This document shows positions 49,001-61,459 of a DNA stretch of 64,000 bases, piece by piece; positions within the stretch are counted from its first letter, which is position 1, and each line of letters begins with the position of its first letter. The notes beneath the pieces were generated by a model. That model made no database searches and was not told the DNA's origin. It saw only the letters and a list, made by a program, of their open reading frames with translations. The position numbers and the translations under genes were made by a program. Origin of the DNA: Polytrichum commune (Eukaryota > Streptophyta > Polytrichopsida > Polytrichales > Polytrichaceae); assembly GCA_950295325.1 (NCBI GenBank), contig OX485804.1:12212001-12276000 (forward strand), written 5' to 3'.

Positions 49001-51197
49001 AGACTTTGAAGTGTTTGTCAAGTTAAATAGATTTCAATGGCTTACAACCAATGATGTTAGATAGTTTGACAATCAAGCTCATATATTTAGTTGTTCAAAT
49101 ATTGATTTGTCAATAATCCATGGCTCACATATTTAGTTGTTCAAATATTGAGTTGTCAATAATTTATGGCTCACATGTAAATCAAAAGCCTGATGCATTG
49201 GAAATGTGTACCTTCCTCTCCTCCAATAATGATATGGACTTAGGCATCCATAAGCGGCGTGTATTATCCCCCGCTTCAACTCTTTCAATTTCGCGTCCCA
49301 TGTCCCTTAAGTGGTCATGCATTGTAAAGCGGCCTCTTTCATCCACTGAAATGAGTGCCTTCTTTTTAAGATTCCGGAGGCTCAAGCTAGGCTCCCAGTT
49401 TTGTGATCTCCAAACGCATATACCCATATCTTCAAACTTTCCAAGTAAAGCACATGCAATATCCAAAAACATTTTTTTCTCTTTTTCTGTGAGAGAATCA
49501 TAGCTGATTCGAAGACAATCCAAGATATTCGTATCATCCAAAATCCCACCGGAATTCAACTTGCTCTTCACATCCTTCCACACATCCAAATCCACCTCAC
49601 CCCTCAAGAGAGCTCCGTAAATTTTCAACACCAATGGAACTCCACAACATAGCCGACTGATCTCTATCGCCAATGCTTCATATTTTGGTCTCATTTCACA
49701 ATCCCTTCCAAAGGCAAAAGATGTAAACACTCGTTTCGAAACTTCCATATTCAACATTTTGACCTCATGAACATAAACCTCTTGCTCGATGGGTTCAAAT
49801 ATGTTCGAAGCTTCAAGCACACGCTTGTCGCGTGATGTCACAATGCATACGCTACCTTCTTTTAGCATCTTGCGTGTCATAATGGAATTCAACATCTGAA
49901 CATTAGAAACATCATCCAAGACCACAAGAATTTTTTTCTTGCTTAACCTATCCTCAAGAATAGGTTTCAACTCCGATTTGTTGTCATTATCGATCGCACT
50001 TGAACAAAGATCCTTCAACAACCTCTTTTGAATCTCCATCACTCCATGACTTGGCATTAGCTTGTCTGTTACATCCTCAACATAACAACTTGCTTCGAAC
50101 CTTTTGCACAATTGGTTATATAAGTCTTTTGCCAAAGTCGACTTTCCAATTCCACCCATTCCCCACAAACCCAATGCAGAAACTTTCTTCTCGAAGACTT
50201 GACATTGAATTAGCTTGTCAGCAACTTCTTTAACACCAGCCACATGTTCACCCACATCCAAAGGCAATGACTTGTTCGCCAATTCCAATACTCTTTGGAC
50301 AACCTTCGCCACCAAATCCACTACGAAGCTTTCACAAACAAGAAAATCTCATAAAATTTAGTTTGGGATAACAATAATGTAGAGTTAACATCTAAAACAT
50401 TTAATAACACAATACACACACATCCAATAAAATTCTCACTCTAGTGTCAAGAATGATGTAGTGTTACCATCTAGACCATTTCACAACACGATATATTATG
50501 GAGATAAAGTACCTTGTCGAATTATCGGAGTGCTCCCAACCCATAAGTCTAGAAGCTACTTCCAAATCTGCTTTCCATTGTTGAATAAGATTTAAATCGA
50601 ATTTCTTTTCCAACTTCTCGAATCCATCTTTAAAGTGACCTCTTTCTAGATTACGCAAATCTCGAGGTGTCACATTGTAGAATACTGGAAGAATCTTCTT
50701 GCGTGGATAAGCGTCCAACATGAGATGTAGTTCCTTCAAACACCACTCGGACTCTGCATATCTCTCAGAAAAGACCACCACAGCTATCGGAGCATTCTTG
50801 ATTCCATCCTCGATAGAATTCCAACACTCGTCACCAATACCAATAGATTTGCGATCTAGGTATGGATGCAACCCATGTCTTTTGAGGTCCTCATACAAAT
50901 ACCCCACAAACCCTGTCTTCGTGTCTGGGCCTCTATGGCTTAAAAAAACATCGTACTTTTCAAATTTATCTGCACATAAACAAGGTGATTGGTTGGTACA
51001 AATCTCCACAATGTGTAACTATCTAAACTATAATATTTGTTATCAAAACCTCCTCCATCGACATATGATAAACTAATATACCACACAAGGAAATTTCTAA
51101 ACAAGTCAAAACGCCTCGGTTCAAACTGGATCTTACTCTCCCTGGTGGCTTCCATCGTCATAGGTGAATGGTGGGAACAACTAGCCTCACTCGCCAT
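46067..51197 (-). CDS. TIR-NBS-LRR (TNL) disease-resistance protein
   Basis: Intracellular immune receptor. Pathogen sensing through the LRR lets the NB-ARC oligomerise and switch on the TIR NADase. Exons on the - strand: 51197-51137, 50969-50513, 50328-49212, 47848-46067. Phases match at each GT-AG junction and the total is 3417 nt, giving 1138 residues. The TIR domain spans about 24-172 (YDVFLSHRGPDTK; catalytic Glu100 in SEWCLKEL). NB-ARC has the P-loop GMGGIGKST at 229-237, kinase-2 KILVVLDDVS, RNBS-B CIVTSRDK, GLPL as CGVPLVLK, TNL-type RNBS-D FLDIAC, and the MHD motif as MHDHLRDMGRE (509 on). The last exon encodes a long LRR region (546 to about 1110) with a repeated 46-residue double-LRR unit, and no clear post-LRR domain. 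All key residues are present, so it may be functional. The short first exon (20 residues) is the least certain; an alternative ATG at 51009 would read through the proposed intron. Confidence 0.93.
47034..47460 (-). repeat. 138-bp tandem repeats coding for paired LRRs
   Basis: The landmark 'tcctccaagg' occurs at 47034, 47172, 47310 and 47448, a perfect 138-bp period. Each period encodes 46 residues, two 23-residue leucine-rich repeats of the form LTRLRKLNIDNCESIVAVPGL + GNLVALEELSF-C-KLEELPDLQQ. The units differ at scattered codons, mainly at the 'DWCRK / VLCSK / DMCSN' positions. It reflects recent in-frame amplification within the ligand-sensing part of the TNL protein. Confidence 0.9.
47849..49211 (-). 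other. TNL intron 3, no exon seen
   Basis: A 1363-bp intron between NB-ARC and LRR exons with donor AAG|gtacac and acceptor gtgtgcag|GCATTG. I searched it for the exon that often links NB-ARC to the first LRR and found none. It holds a tandem duplication of about 46 bp at 49080-49172 ('catatatttagttgttcaaatattga-ttgtcaataat'). Confidence 0.6.
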
Positions 51198-53660
51198 AGC
51201 TCCGTGAGACTAGGCAAATCCTGCATTGAAATTGATTGCACAAAATGAATATAAAATGATGCAAATGTGCAATTTTTATTATTTTCCCGTCATCATTCAA
51301 CCTATGGGCAATGTTATACAATCAACATAATTATGTAACCAATGCAATCATGTGAAAGACATGCAAATGATGCTAATGTTTACAAATGTTGTCAACAACC
51401 TTGAGTTCCTCATACATTACAATCTTCAACAAAAGTTGAGATCCTAAATGCTAGCTTAACTTTGATGCGGGCGCCTCATTGCATATGCTATGACAAAGAT
51501 TGCAAACCTTTGTCCATCCAATCCTAATACATGTTTGTTTACGCCTTCAAAATCACTCTTTGTATTGTATACATATTAACCCTATAATGAAAACTTGAAG
51601 TTTAGGGATAAATGCCACCTAGACGTTACTTTGTGAGCAAGACGTTACTACTTATCTAGATAGTGAGTGAGACATATGGACGCCTCAGTAGTATTGAAGA
51701 CTCAGTATATCATTGTACATACCTCGTTTGCTTGACTCGCCTTTCAAACCTTATATATGTTAAGAAACCCTAAGAAACCTAGCAAGAGCCTTCAAACACA
51801 ACCTCGCAACCATTCTAAGGGCAGAGGGAGAAGGGTTGAGACCACCTTCCAAAACACCACATCAAGGTACTCACAATCTCGGACTTGATACCGACAACAC
51901 CCTTGACATATGGATTTAACCATTTCTCCACTTCGAGAATTTAGAGAAACATTTCGCTATCTATGTGGAGTCCGACAATTACAGTGAAACACCACATGGA
52001 GAAACTCATAACCAACTCCTCCCTGTGATGCTAAAGGACTAGAAACACCCTCCTAACTCTTGACACATGCCCAAAAACTCCCCATTCACAACTAATACAC
52101 CACTAACGTCGGTCAACCAAGATCATGGTCATTGAATGTTTTGACTCGTTCCTCGACTCTCAAAACAGAATAACACAAATGACCAAGCTATTTTCCTTGT
52201 CAAAAATCATGGCTTACGATTGGTGACAAATTTTCTAGTTGCTCATGTCCTCGTGTGTGAGTCATCACTTTCTACTGGAACACTTTAACCGAACGATAGA
52301 CGTTTGGGATTGTTGGCACTCGTACACACGAGGCTATTTTTTTGAAACGTCCACCGTTCAAGGTGTGCAAGCGGTGTATAAGACGAAACAAAACATGTAA
52401 GCACATAGAAAATTTCATGAGTTATGAGAACATACCCGTGGTGATAAAAGAGCGAAGCCAATGCAGAAACCTGGTTCGAAGATGGCCGTCTGGGGCGTGC
52501 GGTGCTCGGAGAAGAAGAAAAAGTTCAAGAAGAAGAAGTACCGCTTGGTGGATGTGTTGGAGCAGAAGTCCACTTACCTCCACGTGCATGCAAACACTTC
52601 CCACTACCACCAAAGGACATGCTATCCTTAATTTGTCTGCCTTGGAAATATCAAAAATTGTGGTATATTCGTTTCTTAATTTCACTCTGAACTTAGACTA
52701 TGCCGGCCACCAAGTCGTAAACTTTAATTGCACAAAATCATAGTACGTTTCAAATTTCTGGCAACTCCAAATTTCTGCAATCCCTAGCATCACAATTGAC
52801 ACGTCCACCCTCCCATCAGACCATTTAACCTTATACCACATCATCCAACCATAAACTTATGCAGTCCTCCAAAGCTACATAGGTCGAATAATATGTACAA
52901 TTGTTGTTCATATTTCCTTGGATCGACAACCTGGATGGCTCTATACATTCCTCCACAGAAACACCTTTTCGATATAATTTCTCAAACTGTTACCGATTGT
53001 TCATTGTATTTGCCTTCGAAAAGAGTTGTACATGATCACTAAACAACGAACATAAGCGAAGAGAGTTGAGGCCAAAATGAAACAACCCGACTTCCTTACT
53101 AACTTAAACCACTTCCATTAGAAACTAAGTTTGATTTGTGACATATAGTATCCTTCGTTTCCTCAAACAAAAGGATTTCAGGTCATACTTTCCGAAGATG
53201 GAAGGTCTTGTATTCAAAACAACCAACTCCGGGCACAAGTCGAGTTGAGGTTAAGGACAACTCAAGTGTATTCCAGCCTGTGAAAACTTCCATTTTGTTT
53301 TGTAGGTCACTAAGAATGTCTCCTTCCGTGGTGGACAAAGACAAAGACGACCTTCGAAGTAAGTATGTGATTTGATTCTCAAAAGTCTACAAGTACATGG
53401 ATTCAAGAGCTACAGAACAACTCACAAAAGGGATCGTCGAAGCTTTTGAGAAATCTCGTCGTCGTATATTACACTCCAGCTGACCAGAATAGAGAAAGTT
53501 GTAAGCCAACACGTCCACTACAGTGGTGCTATCCTTTTCTTGTCCGCCTTGACAGAACGTCGCAATAATTGTGGTGCACTAGTCCATAAGGAATGAAGGT
53601 CGCCTTAGGCACGAGCTAGCCACACATGACATGACATGACACCTCCACACACATTGCCAA
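51198..53660. other. TNL upstream region and intergenic DNA
   Basis: The TNL promoter lies somewhere right of 51197. 51760-52300 is featureless CA-rich DNA. A 49-codon frame with a good start (gaagATGGCC, about 52483-52632) encodes a Lys-rich segment KKKKFKKKKYRLVDVLEQK. It could be a fragment of a gene, but it is too short to support. 53190-53290 resembles the PHOT intron repeat at 23255-23320 ('aaccaactcc-g-ccaaagtc'). Confidence 0.3.
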
Positions 53661-53662
53661 AG

Positions 53663-54061
53663 CTACTTCCTCACAACTCCTGCGGCCTTCACAAACCTCA
53701 AAGCTCCGGACACCACCGACACCCAACCCTCAAACAATTCCACTGCTCCGCACACAGCCTCCCCACGGATCTGAAACAAACTGTGCAGGTGAAGTAAAGT
53801 AAGAACTATGGCGTTCCCGTCGACTGGTCGGCTATGGTGCACATCGCTGAAAGGGTTGCTTTGCCTGCGAGGAAGTTGAAGGAGCTTGGGTAGATAAAGT
53901 AACGATGATGACATTGGCAGCAAGGGAGCCACAGAGACGGTGAAGTGTGTGCAGAGCTGGGTGTGGAGGAGGCTTCCAGCGAGAGTCTGGGGGTGAACAC
54001 ACCGCGTGGCTTCATCAGCAGCAGTGTCAACACGCTTTCGCCATCTTCCGGGCATCTTCCT
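53663..54061 (-). other. GC-richer open frame, unassigned
   Basis: From the ATG near 54053 the frame gives about 130 residues (MPGRWRKRVDTAADEA... ending VKAAGVVRK) in a stretch that is GC-richer than its surroundings. The composition is plausible for protein, but no domain is recognised and there are no neighbouring exons. It could be a gene fragment captured by the adjacent transposon debris or chance. I lean towards not protein-coding. Confidence 0.2.
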
Positions 54062-54119
54062 GAATATTACACTTATTGAGCTGCAATAAAACAACAGACT
54101 ACACTAATAAATATCCCCT

Positions 54120-54870
54120 TCCGGGGATCCTCCCGAGAGCCGGTCACTGGGCCTCTGGCAAGCATCTGCGTTTCGTGGACCTTCAGTCCTATGTTCGGGG
54201 AAAACCGACGGCTAGTTCAATATCAGCCGATGGATTTCCCCTCATGGCGAGTCCAAATTTCCAACCATCGGATGGCAATCCGACTGTAATTTCAATCCTC
54301 TGGCAATTAGCCGATGGACCAAAAAATGTCCCGGAAATGTAGCCAATTCTTCTTGTGAGTTGCTGGATTTCAGCCGGAAGCATCCAGAGCGCTATTTGTC
54401 TGGGGCATTTGATGATGCATTTGAGGAAGTACCCTAAACCTTAAACTTTTTGAATTATGCAACCTTTCCATGACCAAATCCAATTGCTTCTATGAAGAAT
54501 TGGGGGACCCTTGGCCTTCAAGAGGTGAAGGCATTGCTAGCTAGGTTCAATTCCTGCCAAGGATATTAACTCTTCAAATTTAAAGTTTTGAACATGCCTT
54601 TCTTTTCGCTTATTCAAGATTTTGTACTAAGAAATGATTTCTAATAACTTTTCATACATTTTTTAAACAATTAGTGCCGATATGAATTCCATTTAATCGG
54701 ATATTGGCCAATGAAAATATGAAAATATAGGCAATTGGCCGATTGATTTTACAAAAGACCGGCTCTTGCCGATGTAAATTGGAAAAATTCCGACCCTTCA
54801 TAGCAACTACCGGCAATTAGCCACTAAGGCTTCAAAGACTTCCCGAACTCTGCTTCAGTCACCGCCGGGC
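54120..54870. repeat. Transposon fragment related to 40.6-41.8 kb
   Basis: It shares the unusual 'ggcaattagccg' and 'gccgat/ccggct' motifs and the tRNA-like segment (54509-54562) with the element that carries the hAT transposase relic. 54720-54850 parallels 41560-41760 ('aattgccggctaattgcc...ccggcaattagcc...cttc-gaactc'). It has no coding remnant. Confidence 0.5.
54509..54562 (+). other. Short tRNA-like fold, second copy
   Basis: Stem CCTTGG/CCAAGG closes a segment with hairpin CCTTC-AAGAGGT-GAAGG and a B-box-like GGTTCAATTCC. The layout is the same as at 41398-41449 but with different paired bases, which suggests the structure was kept while the sequence drifted. Confidence 0.4.
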
Positions 54871-55333
54871 CCATGAAGTTTCTCCAACACTGAAGGAAGT
54901 TTCTTACAACTTGCTGACATCGTACTCAGCGCCGAGCAGGGCCTGAGATGCCTGGGACAGTCAGTCTGTCACATTAACTAATTCACACTTTCTCCAACCA
55001 TGAATCCAAAGTTGCAAAAAATGATAATAATAAGAATAATAAGAATAAGAATATCATTCTTTGAATGACTTGACTTGAGGGCCGCGGAGAGTTCACCGAC
55101 CTAAATAAGTCATCATAGCTGCGTAGTAGTAGCTGAGTAGTAGTACTAGTAGCAGCAGCAGCAGTAGTGAATAGGAGCTGTGTCAAACGGTAGGAAGCTT
55201 ACTTTGGAGTCGTTCTAATTCCGACCAGTCTAGTCTAATTAAGATAATTAAGGATGTGGATACTAATTAAGAGGAGCATCTCCACACGTTCCCATGAATA
55301 TTATACTTATTGAGTTGCTGAAAAACAACATAC

Positions 55334-55561
55334 AACACTAAATATTGTTGTATTTAGTGTCACCTACTACTTAGAATCACGCACTGCTCTAATTATTTAC
55401 TGTATATCTCATTTTTTGGCTAAGAAAGGTTAAATTGGATGTTTGGATGTTATAGAACATTAACATGTTTACCTGGTAAAAATTTACATTAATAGGGAGA
55501 AAAGAATAGCATTGTGTAACTCCAAATAGTAAGTCACACTAAATATCATATCTAGTGTAGC
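55334..55561. mobile_element. Small TIR element of the CTACACTAAATAT family
   Basis: The left end 'caacactaaatattgttgtatttagtgtcacctact' is mirrored by the right end 'agtaagtcacactaaatatcatatctagtgtag'. It is about 228 bp and non-coding. It is related to 1932-2335. The target duplication is not resolved. Confidence 0.55.
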
Positions 55562-55633
55562 AAGGAAGATATTTTCTTATAAATGAGTGGTGAAATTTGG
55601 CAACCAGGGCTAGACACCCACTTCTTTGAGTTG

Positions 55634-56560
55634 TGGTCACATAAATACAAGAGATTGTGTACTTCTATCCAAAGTCCACTTCTAGAGATAAACACATACA
55701 ACTCTTGGTTGATTTATAAGTCGTAAATAGACTAGCCCAATCTGAAAATAAATAACCAAATTTCCTTCTTTGACAACCAATTTCACACGTTGATCAAGTC
55801 TCTCTCCAAGTAAACCCAATTTGATTTTAACAATGCCAACACTAATGAATATGTTGTCAAGACTACTGCTATTGTCACTCTAATGAGAATGAGAATGAGA
55901 AAAACAATAATTGAGATCAAGTAGTTAGATTAGCATATCATGGTGGACAACCCACTCTTGCTTGGATTTGTGACCCAGTTGAATGTTATCCAATCCCCAA
56001 AACTAGCTAGTACAAGACTTGTGAATCACACTCAAGCTTGTGCAGAAACTTCGCTACAATTTGTTTAAGGAAGGTTGAATGTTGAAACATGCTCTTATTC
56101 AAAACAAAAATAAAATTTATAAAATAACCTAAGTCTTAGATTATCTTATGTTACATATTTAGAAATTAACCTCAAAGACCCCGAATGAATTGAATGGGAC
56201 TCATTTGAAATGAATCATTGTAGAGTGAGGTCTGGTCCAACACTTTGAGTGCCGTAAACTAATGTCCACAAATTTATATTGAGCATGATCTTGACCAATG
56301 AAGTGTGTGCTAATTTTCCCCATAAATAAAAGATGGTTGGCACAATTGTAGGGGATAGTTGAAGTTTGAGGATGGGGACTTGACCACCTCTCTTTTCCAT
56401 ATTCCTTAATTTGATTCTCAATCGAGCAGAAAAAACATGATTTTCATAATCATGTTGGTGTGGCCATGAAATTGTTGTTTTTTACATTGATTTATATTTC
56501 ATGATGCAATATTCTTACTATTCAAACTTTGCCCAATTCTTTTCATAATTTATGGATTAT
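55634..56560 (+). repeat. Segmental duplication, copy A (about 0.93 kb)
   Basis: This segment and 59185-60092 are close to identical over long runs ('gtccacttctagagataaacacatacaa', 'ttccttctttgacaaccaatttcaca', 'ccaatccccaaaactagctagtacaa' and others). The similarity ends at 'cataatttatgg'. The DNA just after (56570-56910) is itself repeated at 61460-61780, so the duplicated unit was originally larger and copy B was later split. No PBS or polypurine tract marks these as LTRs. Confidence 0.85.
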
Positions 56561-56569
56561 GAAAAAATG

Positions 56570-56910
56570 CTTAAGATTAGTTGTTACATTGAATAAAAGC
56601 ATCTTAAGTGGGAATCGGCCCCTAATGGGTGTAGGCACTAAACCTATAGATGTCCCATTGGCTCACCCCTAGGACCACGTACAAGAGAACAAGCCCAATT
56701 TACATCGCATCAATACGACATTTCTTTTCCATTTCTTTTTCAAATGGGATAAATCGAAATCAAAATACATCTCAAATAAATTTTTTATATATATTTGGGT
56801 GGGTCCAAAACCATGGTTTTTGCCCCTCAAATGTTCTTTTGAGATGTATGACCAATATCTTACATGAATAAAAGAGAATTACATGAATATCTTACATGAA
56901 GATAATCTTC
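56570..56910 (+). repeat. Segmental duplication, distal part of copy A
   Basis: It matches 61460-61780: 'ttagttgttacattgaa-agaagcatctt', 'ggtgtaggcactaa-cctata', 'gtcccattggctcacccctaggacca' and 'ttgggtgggtccaa-accatggttttt'. Confidence 0.8.
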
Positions 56911-59180
56911 TTTATTTTATTTCTTTATAAGGGAGTCAACTATTCTTTGATCAAATGAAATCCTAGCTTCAATTTCTTATCAATGCAGAGCTTTGTGTAG
57001 TGTGCAAAATGAATTGTTATTATGGGACCCATAGTAATGTGAAGAACGGTCTTGAACGTGGACTCAAATGTACTATAAAGGGGCTACTAGATCCTCCAAA
57101 TGAAAGTTGCTAGATTAACACCCATTCATGTTAGTGCTTGGTGTATGTGTGTTAAACGTCTAAGTTTAAGTTAAAGTTAAGTTTGTGCACCCAACATGAT
57201 TGTGTATACGAGTCTTCCTCTGCTCATTTCTTTCCAAGAAATTTGTCCCAAGGTCCCAATAACAATGTTGATAACTTGCCTACAAAGTTCAATCCATGTG
57301 GTAGTAAGGTAGATGTGCCTAATTCCAACATAGCAATAATTTAGACACATGTATTTCACTGGTACATGGTTAGATGTGGATCTAAGAATGGACACCAAAA
57401 AGACATGTGTTTAGTAGAGGTTGGATTACGTGCTCAAAATATGCTAACCATTTTAGTTTCAATAATCAACATGATTGCGGAGACCTATATGACCACTTGA
57501 TGAGTCCGAGAATCTTCACTTTGAGAATGAATAAGAGATTGATATAAGCTTCAAAATTTATGAGGCAAATGACTACATGCATGATTTAGAATGGCTAATC
57601 ATCTCCCACTAATTGTGTGTTTCATATACTACGAGAAGTGGGTGCAGAGAATTTTTATTCCAAATTACGCACGTCTACCTTAGTGGGTCCATATCATAGA
57701 ACCCCATGTTTCATAATTTCCATGCGGTAGGGAATAAGCCGACATGTAGGTTATCCGTTGGCCTTGGACACAAAAGATATACACAATAGTTCTTGCCTAC
57801 TTTCAAGAGCTTTCAACTTTGCATATACATGTCTTCATCTAAAATATTAATTCATTGCAAATGATTAGTAAAGTGTCCAACACTCGCGGCTTTGTGAGTA
57901 ACTTACGTGGTCCTATCGTGAGCACTTCCAGTTCCATAATCAATTTTGATTTTTGGGACTAATCGAGAATCGTCTCATCATGTAAGAAATTGCAACGCAA
58001 AAAAATGTGACTTCAAGTTTCATAATCAAAGTTGAGATGCAAACATTATATGAGGTCAAAGTGAAGGTTCTCAATTTCTTGGAGTGATCACATAGGCCCT
58101 CCCAATTGTTAGGGAGTAGGGATCTCGAGAACATTTATTCTACTTGTTGAAGTAATATGAACTTTGTCAACTCTCAAAGTTGGATGCGAGCTGGATTTAC
58201 CTCTTGGATAATATTGGACATCCTTGCATGCATGCTAAGGTATGTATGACCATGATATATCATATATCTATATAGATGGTGTTGATGTTGGGCATGTCTA
58301 CCTTAACATAATTTATTTGACCCTTAAATAGCACAAGAGCTCAAATTTAAAGTCTAGAAGACCCATTTGAAATGAGTTAACCACAAACTTATAGGTGGTG
58401 ATTTTTACTAGAGTCTCTATATTGCCAATGGATAAGTTTACATTGTCGCTAGGGAACAATTCCTCATTTTAAATCTCATGTAGTCAATCAATGATCACAT
58501 CAATCATACTTTGCAAAAGATTGGATCAACTTATAATAGAGTTACCGTAAAGTATGAGGATCCATTGGGGTTGACATCCCCTGATGGTCCCTTGTGTCAA
58601 TGTAATCATAAAGTTTTGAAGGGCTTCTTTGAGTTTTAGGGGCTAACATGTTTCGTCTTTATGTAACCAAAGAATTATTTTATTTTATTTTCCACATATA
58701 TGCACATGCTTATCTAATCACTCCTTGCTCCTCTCACAACTTGTGTACACCCCAAATAGAATCAAACTCAAGAAAGGAACTCAAATGTTTCTCAAAAGAG
58801 GAGTTTGCTTCTTTCTTTAAATTATTTTGAAATAATCTCACTAAAACAAGTCTTGGAAGTGGATAATAATGGAGATTCCTTCAAAATTGAGGTCCTTGGA
58901 TCCCCACTTTCGGTGACTTCATGGTTGACTTTGATGACTAGGTACCAATGCACTAAGAAAAACGCTCACAAAGCTTTTGAAGGAGGCCTTTGAATCTCCT
59001 ATCAAGGTTGAAGTCCTTGTATGCACTTCAAATTGAAGGGCACAAAAATAAATGCACTTCACATGAACTTTAACTTTTTCAAGAGCCCTTCACATTTTAA
59101 AATTTAAAATTTTGTTGATTTTGTTGTAACCATGTTTTCTAAGCTTTGAAAGCAATGTGTTATTCAAAATTGACATAATT
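56910..59180. other. Intergenic, no gene seen
   Basis: AT-rich DNA. A clear copy of the abundant interspersed repeat spans 57365-57650 ('agatgtggatctaagaatggacacc...gcactaattgtgtgtttcatatactacgagaagtgggtgcaga'), with the block 'aacatagcaataatttagacac' just before it. The remainder has only short frames with no recognisable domain. Confidence 0.5.
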
Positions 59181-59184
59181 TGGT

Positions 59185-60092
59185 CACATAAATATAGGAG
59201 ATTGTGCACTTCTACTCAAAGTCCACTTCTAGAGATAAACACATACAATTTTGGTTTTTTTGTAAGTCACAAAATAGTAGTCCAATCCAAAAATAAATAA
59301 AGAAATTTCCTTCTTTGACAACCAATTTCACATGTTGGTCAAGTCTCTCTCCAAGTGTACCCAATTGGATTTTAACATTGCCAACACTAATGAATATGTT
59401 GTCAATACCACTCCCACTCCCACTCAAATGAGATGAGAAAAACAACAATTGAGATCAAGTAGTTAGATAAGCATATCATGGTGGACATCCCACTCCTGCT
59501 TGGATTTGTGACCCACTTGAATCTTATCCAATCCCCAAAACTAGCTAGTACAAAACTTGTGAATCACACTCAACCTTGTGGAGAAACTTCGCCGCAATTT
59601 GTTTAAGGAAGGTTGAATGCTGAAACATGTTCTAATTTAATTTAAAATAAAATTTGAAAAAATAACCTAAGTCTTAGATCATCTCATGTTACATATTTAG
59701 AAATTAATTTCAAAGACCCCAAATTAATTGAATGGAACTTATTTGAAATGCATTATTGTAGAGTGATGTGTGGTTCAACACTTTGAGCGCCCAAACTAAT
59801 TTCCACTAATTTACATTGAGCATTATCTTGACCAATGAAGTGTGTGCTAATTTTCCCCATAAACGAAAGATGGTTGACACAATTGTACAGGATGGTTGAA
59901 GTTTGAGGATGGGGACTTGAAAGCCTCTCTTTTCCAAAACCCTTAATTTGACTCTCAATCGAGCAAAAAAAAAATTGATTGTCATATTCATGTTGGTGGG
60001 GACATGAAATTGTTGTGTTTTACATTGAATTATTGTCATGATGCAATATGCTTAATATTCAAAGTTTTCCCCATTTTTTTCATAATTTATAG
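59185..60092 (+). repeat. Segmental duplication, copy B
   Basis: Counterpart of 55634-56560. After 60092 the similarity stops and resumes at 61460. The intervening 1.37 kb contains the hAT MITE (60239-60799) and a piece of the abundant interspersed repeat (about 61110-61330). Confidence 0.85.
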
Positions 60093-60238
60093 ATTTATTG
60101 TCATTTTTCTAGCATCTCAAGATAAAAGTTCAATCAATCTAGCCATGCAACATTCAAAGTGGGTAAGTGCAGGGGCACACCGCATTCCAACTGCCATGTT
60201 GGACAACAAGGCAAATCTACTATCTCACATTTTGGCCC

Positions 60239-60799
60239 CACGGGTAGGTCAGTCTAAGGCATTTTTGTGCACCACGTGCGGCTGGGGTTTTTTTGTTTTG
60301 GGGCTATTTACCTTCAAGGGTTGAATTAAAGCCTCCCTATAATTACTTAAATTTCAAAAATGGCCCATTTGTTTGCACCCTTCCATTACTTATATTGTCC
60401 AAGTCACTGCAATTTTTTGTACTCTATATTCCTTTTAAGTAATAAAAGCTAATCTACTTCCTAACGCATTGACGAGTGTTAAGGGAAACCATGGAAACAA
60501 AGAAGGGTGCAAACAGTAATATCATTGCAAACAAAGTTATGAAGAAAACACATAGGAGACCATAGCAAACATACTAAACATACCTTCTAGGATCCTTATC
60601 TTCAGCCCCTATATTAATTTTACAAAAAAATAATGGCCCACATTTTATGTCCATCTAACTTACTTATAATGGGATTGTCTACATTTAATGGCCCCTTCAT
60701 TATTTGGAATTCCTTTATAATTTTTATTTCAAATGATTTTAATCCTCTCTATATTATGCCGCACATCGTTTTTAAAATGCACTAAGTGACCTACCCGTG
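60239..60799 (+). mobile_element. hAT-type MITE, copy 3 (561 bp)
   Basis: It starts CACGGGTAGGTCA and ends TGACCTACCCGTG, flanked by the perfect 8-bp target duplication tttggccc (60231-60238, 60800-60807). It has the same length as copy 2 and matches it over essentially the full element. A short frame across the left end (GQSKAFLCTTCGWGFF) is just element sequence. It is non-autonomous. Confidence 0.93.
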
Positions 60800-61459
60800 T
60801 TTGGCCCCCCCTATGGGCTCGGCCAAAAGGGTGCTTCAAGCTACTAGCAGAAGCTTTATTGTTGTCATTGAATTGTATTTTTCTTTACCGGAACGGCCGG
60901 TACATGGACGTGTGCCCTTATTACAAAATGACTAAGTATTAACCTATAGAGAGCATGTCCTAGAAACATATTCCATGCCTCTTTCGAGGAATTTACAAAT
61001 AAGTTTAATGTTTGAATTCTTTCTATCTTTAAGATGGCCAATATGTTCAAAGTTCCTTGTAAATGGTCATCCCACACTAGTAGTTGCTTAGGATACACTT
61101 GTCTTATGCAAAAACCTTTATTTGAGTGGTAGATGCCAAAGGCTTGTAGTTAAGAACAAATGCCAAAAACACATGTTACAATGAGATCGGACTAGGTTCA
61201 TGCTCAAAATAAGGACACCATTCTACGTTCACCATACAATTGGGAGGGCCTATGCAATCGCTTGAAGAACGAGAAAAAATAAAAATAATACTTTGACATG
61301 TTACAACTTTTACATCTCAAGTTTGATTTTCACACTTGAAAGAACAATATTCATGATTCACAATTGCTAACTAGATGAGACGATTCACGATCCCATCCAA
61401 CGGCCTGAAGTGTATGTGGAGTTGGCTAAGAGCAACTACATATGGTCCTCAAACAAATG

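Noticed and set aside
52342-52743. 133-codon frame on the + strand
   Set aside because: The first half is Lys/Arg-rich from a gaagaa run and the frame has no recognisable domain. An alternative frame in the same DNA looks as plausible.
55634-60092. LTR retrotransposon with 0.9-kb LTRs at 55.6 and 59.2 kb
   Set aside because: No TG...CA ends, primer-binding site, polypurine tract or gag/pol sequence. The DNA after the first copy is also duplicated after the second, which fits segmental duplication.
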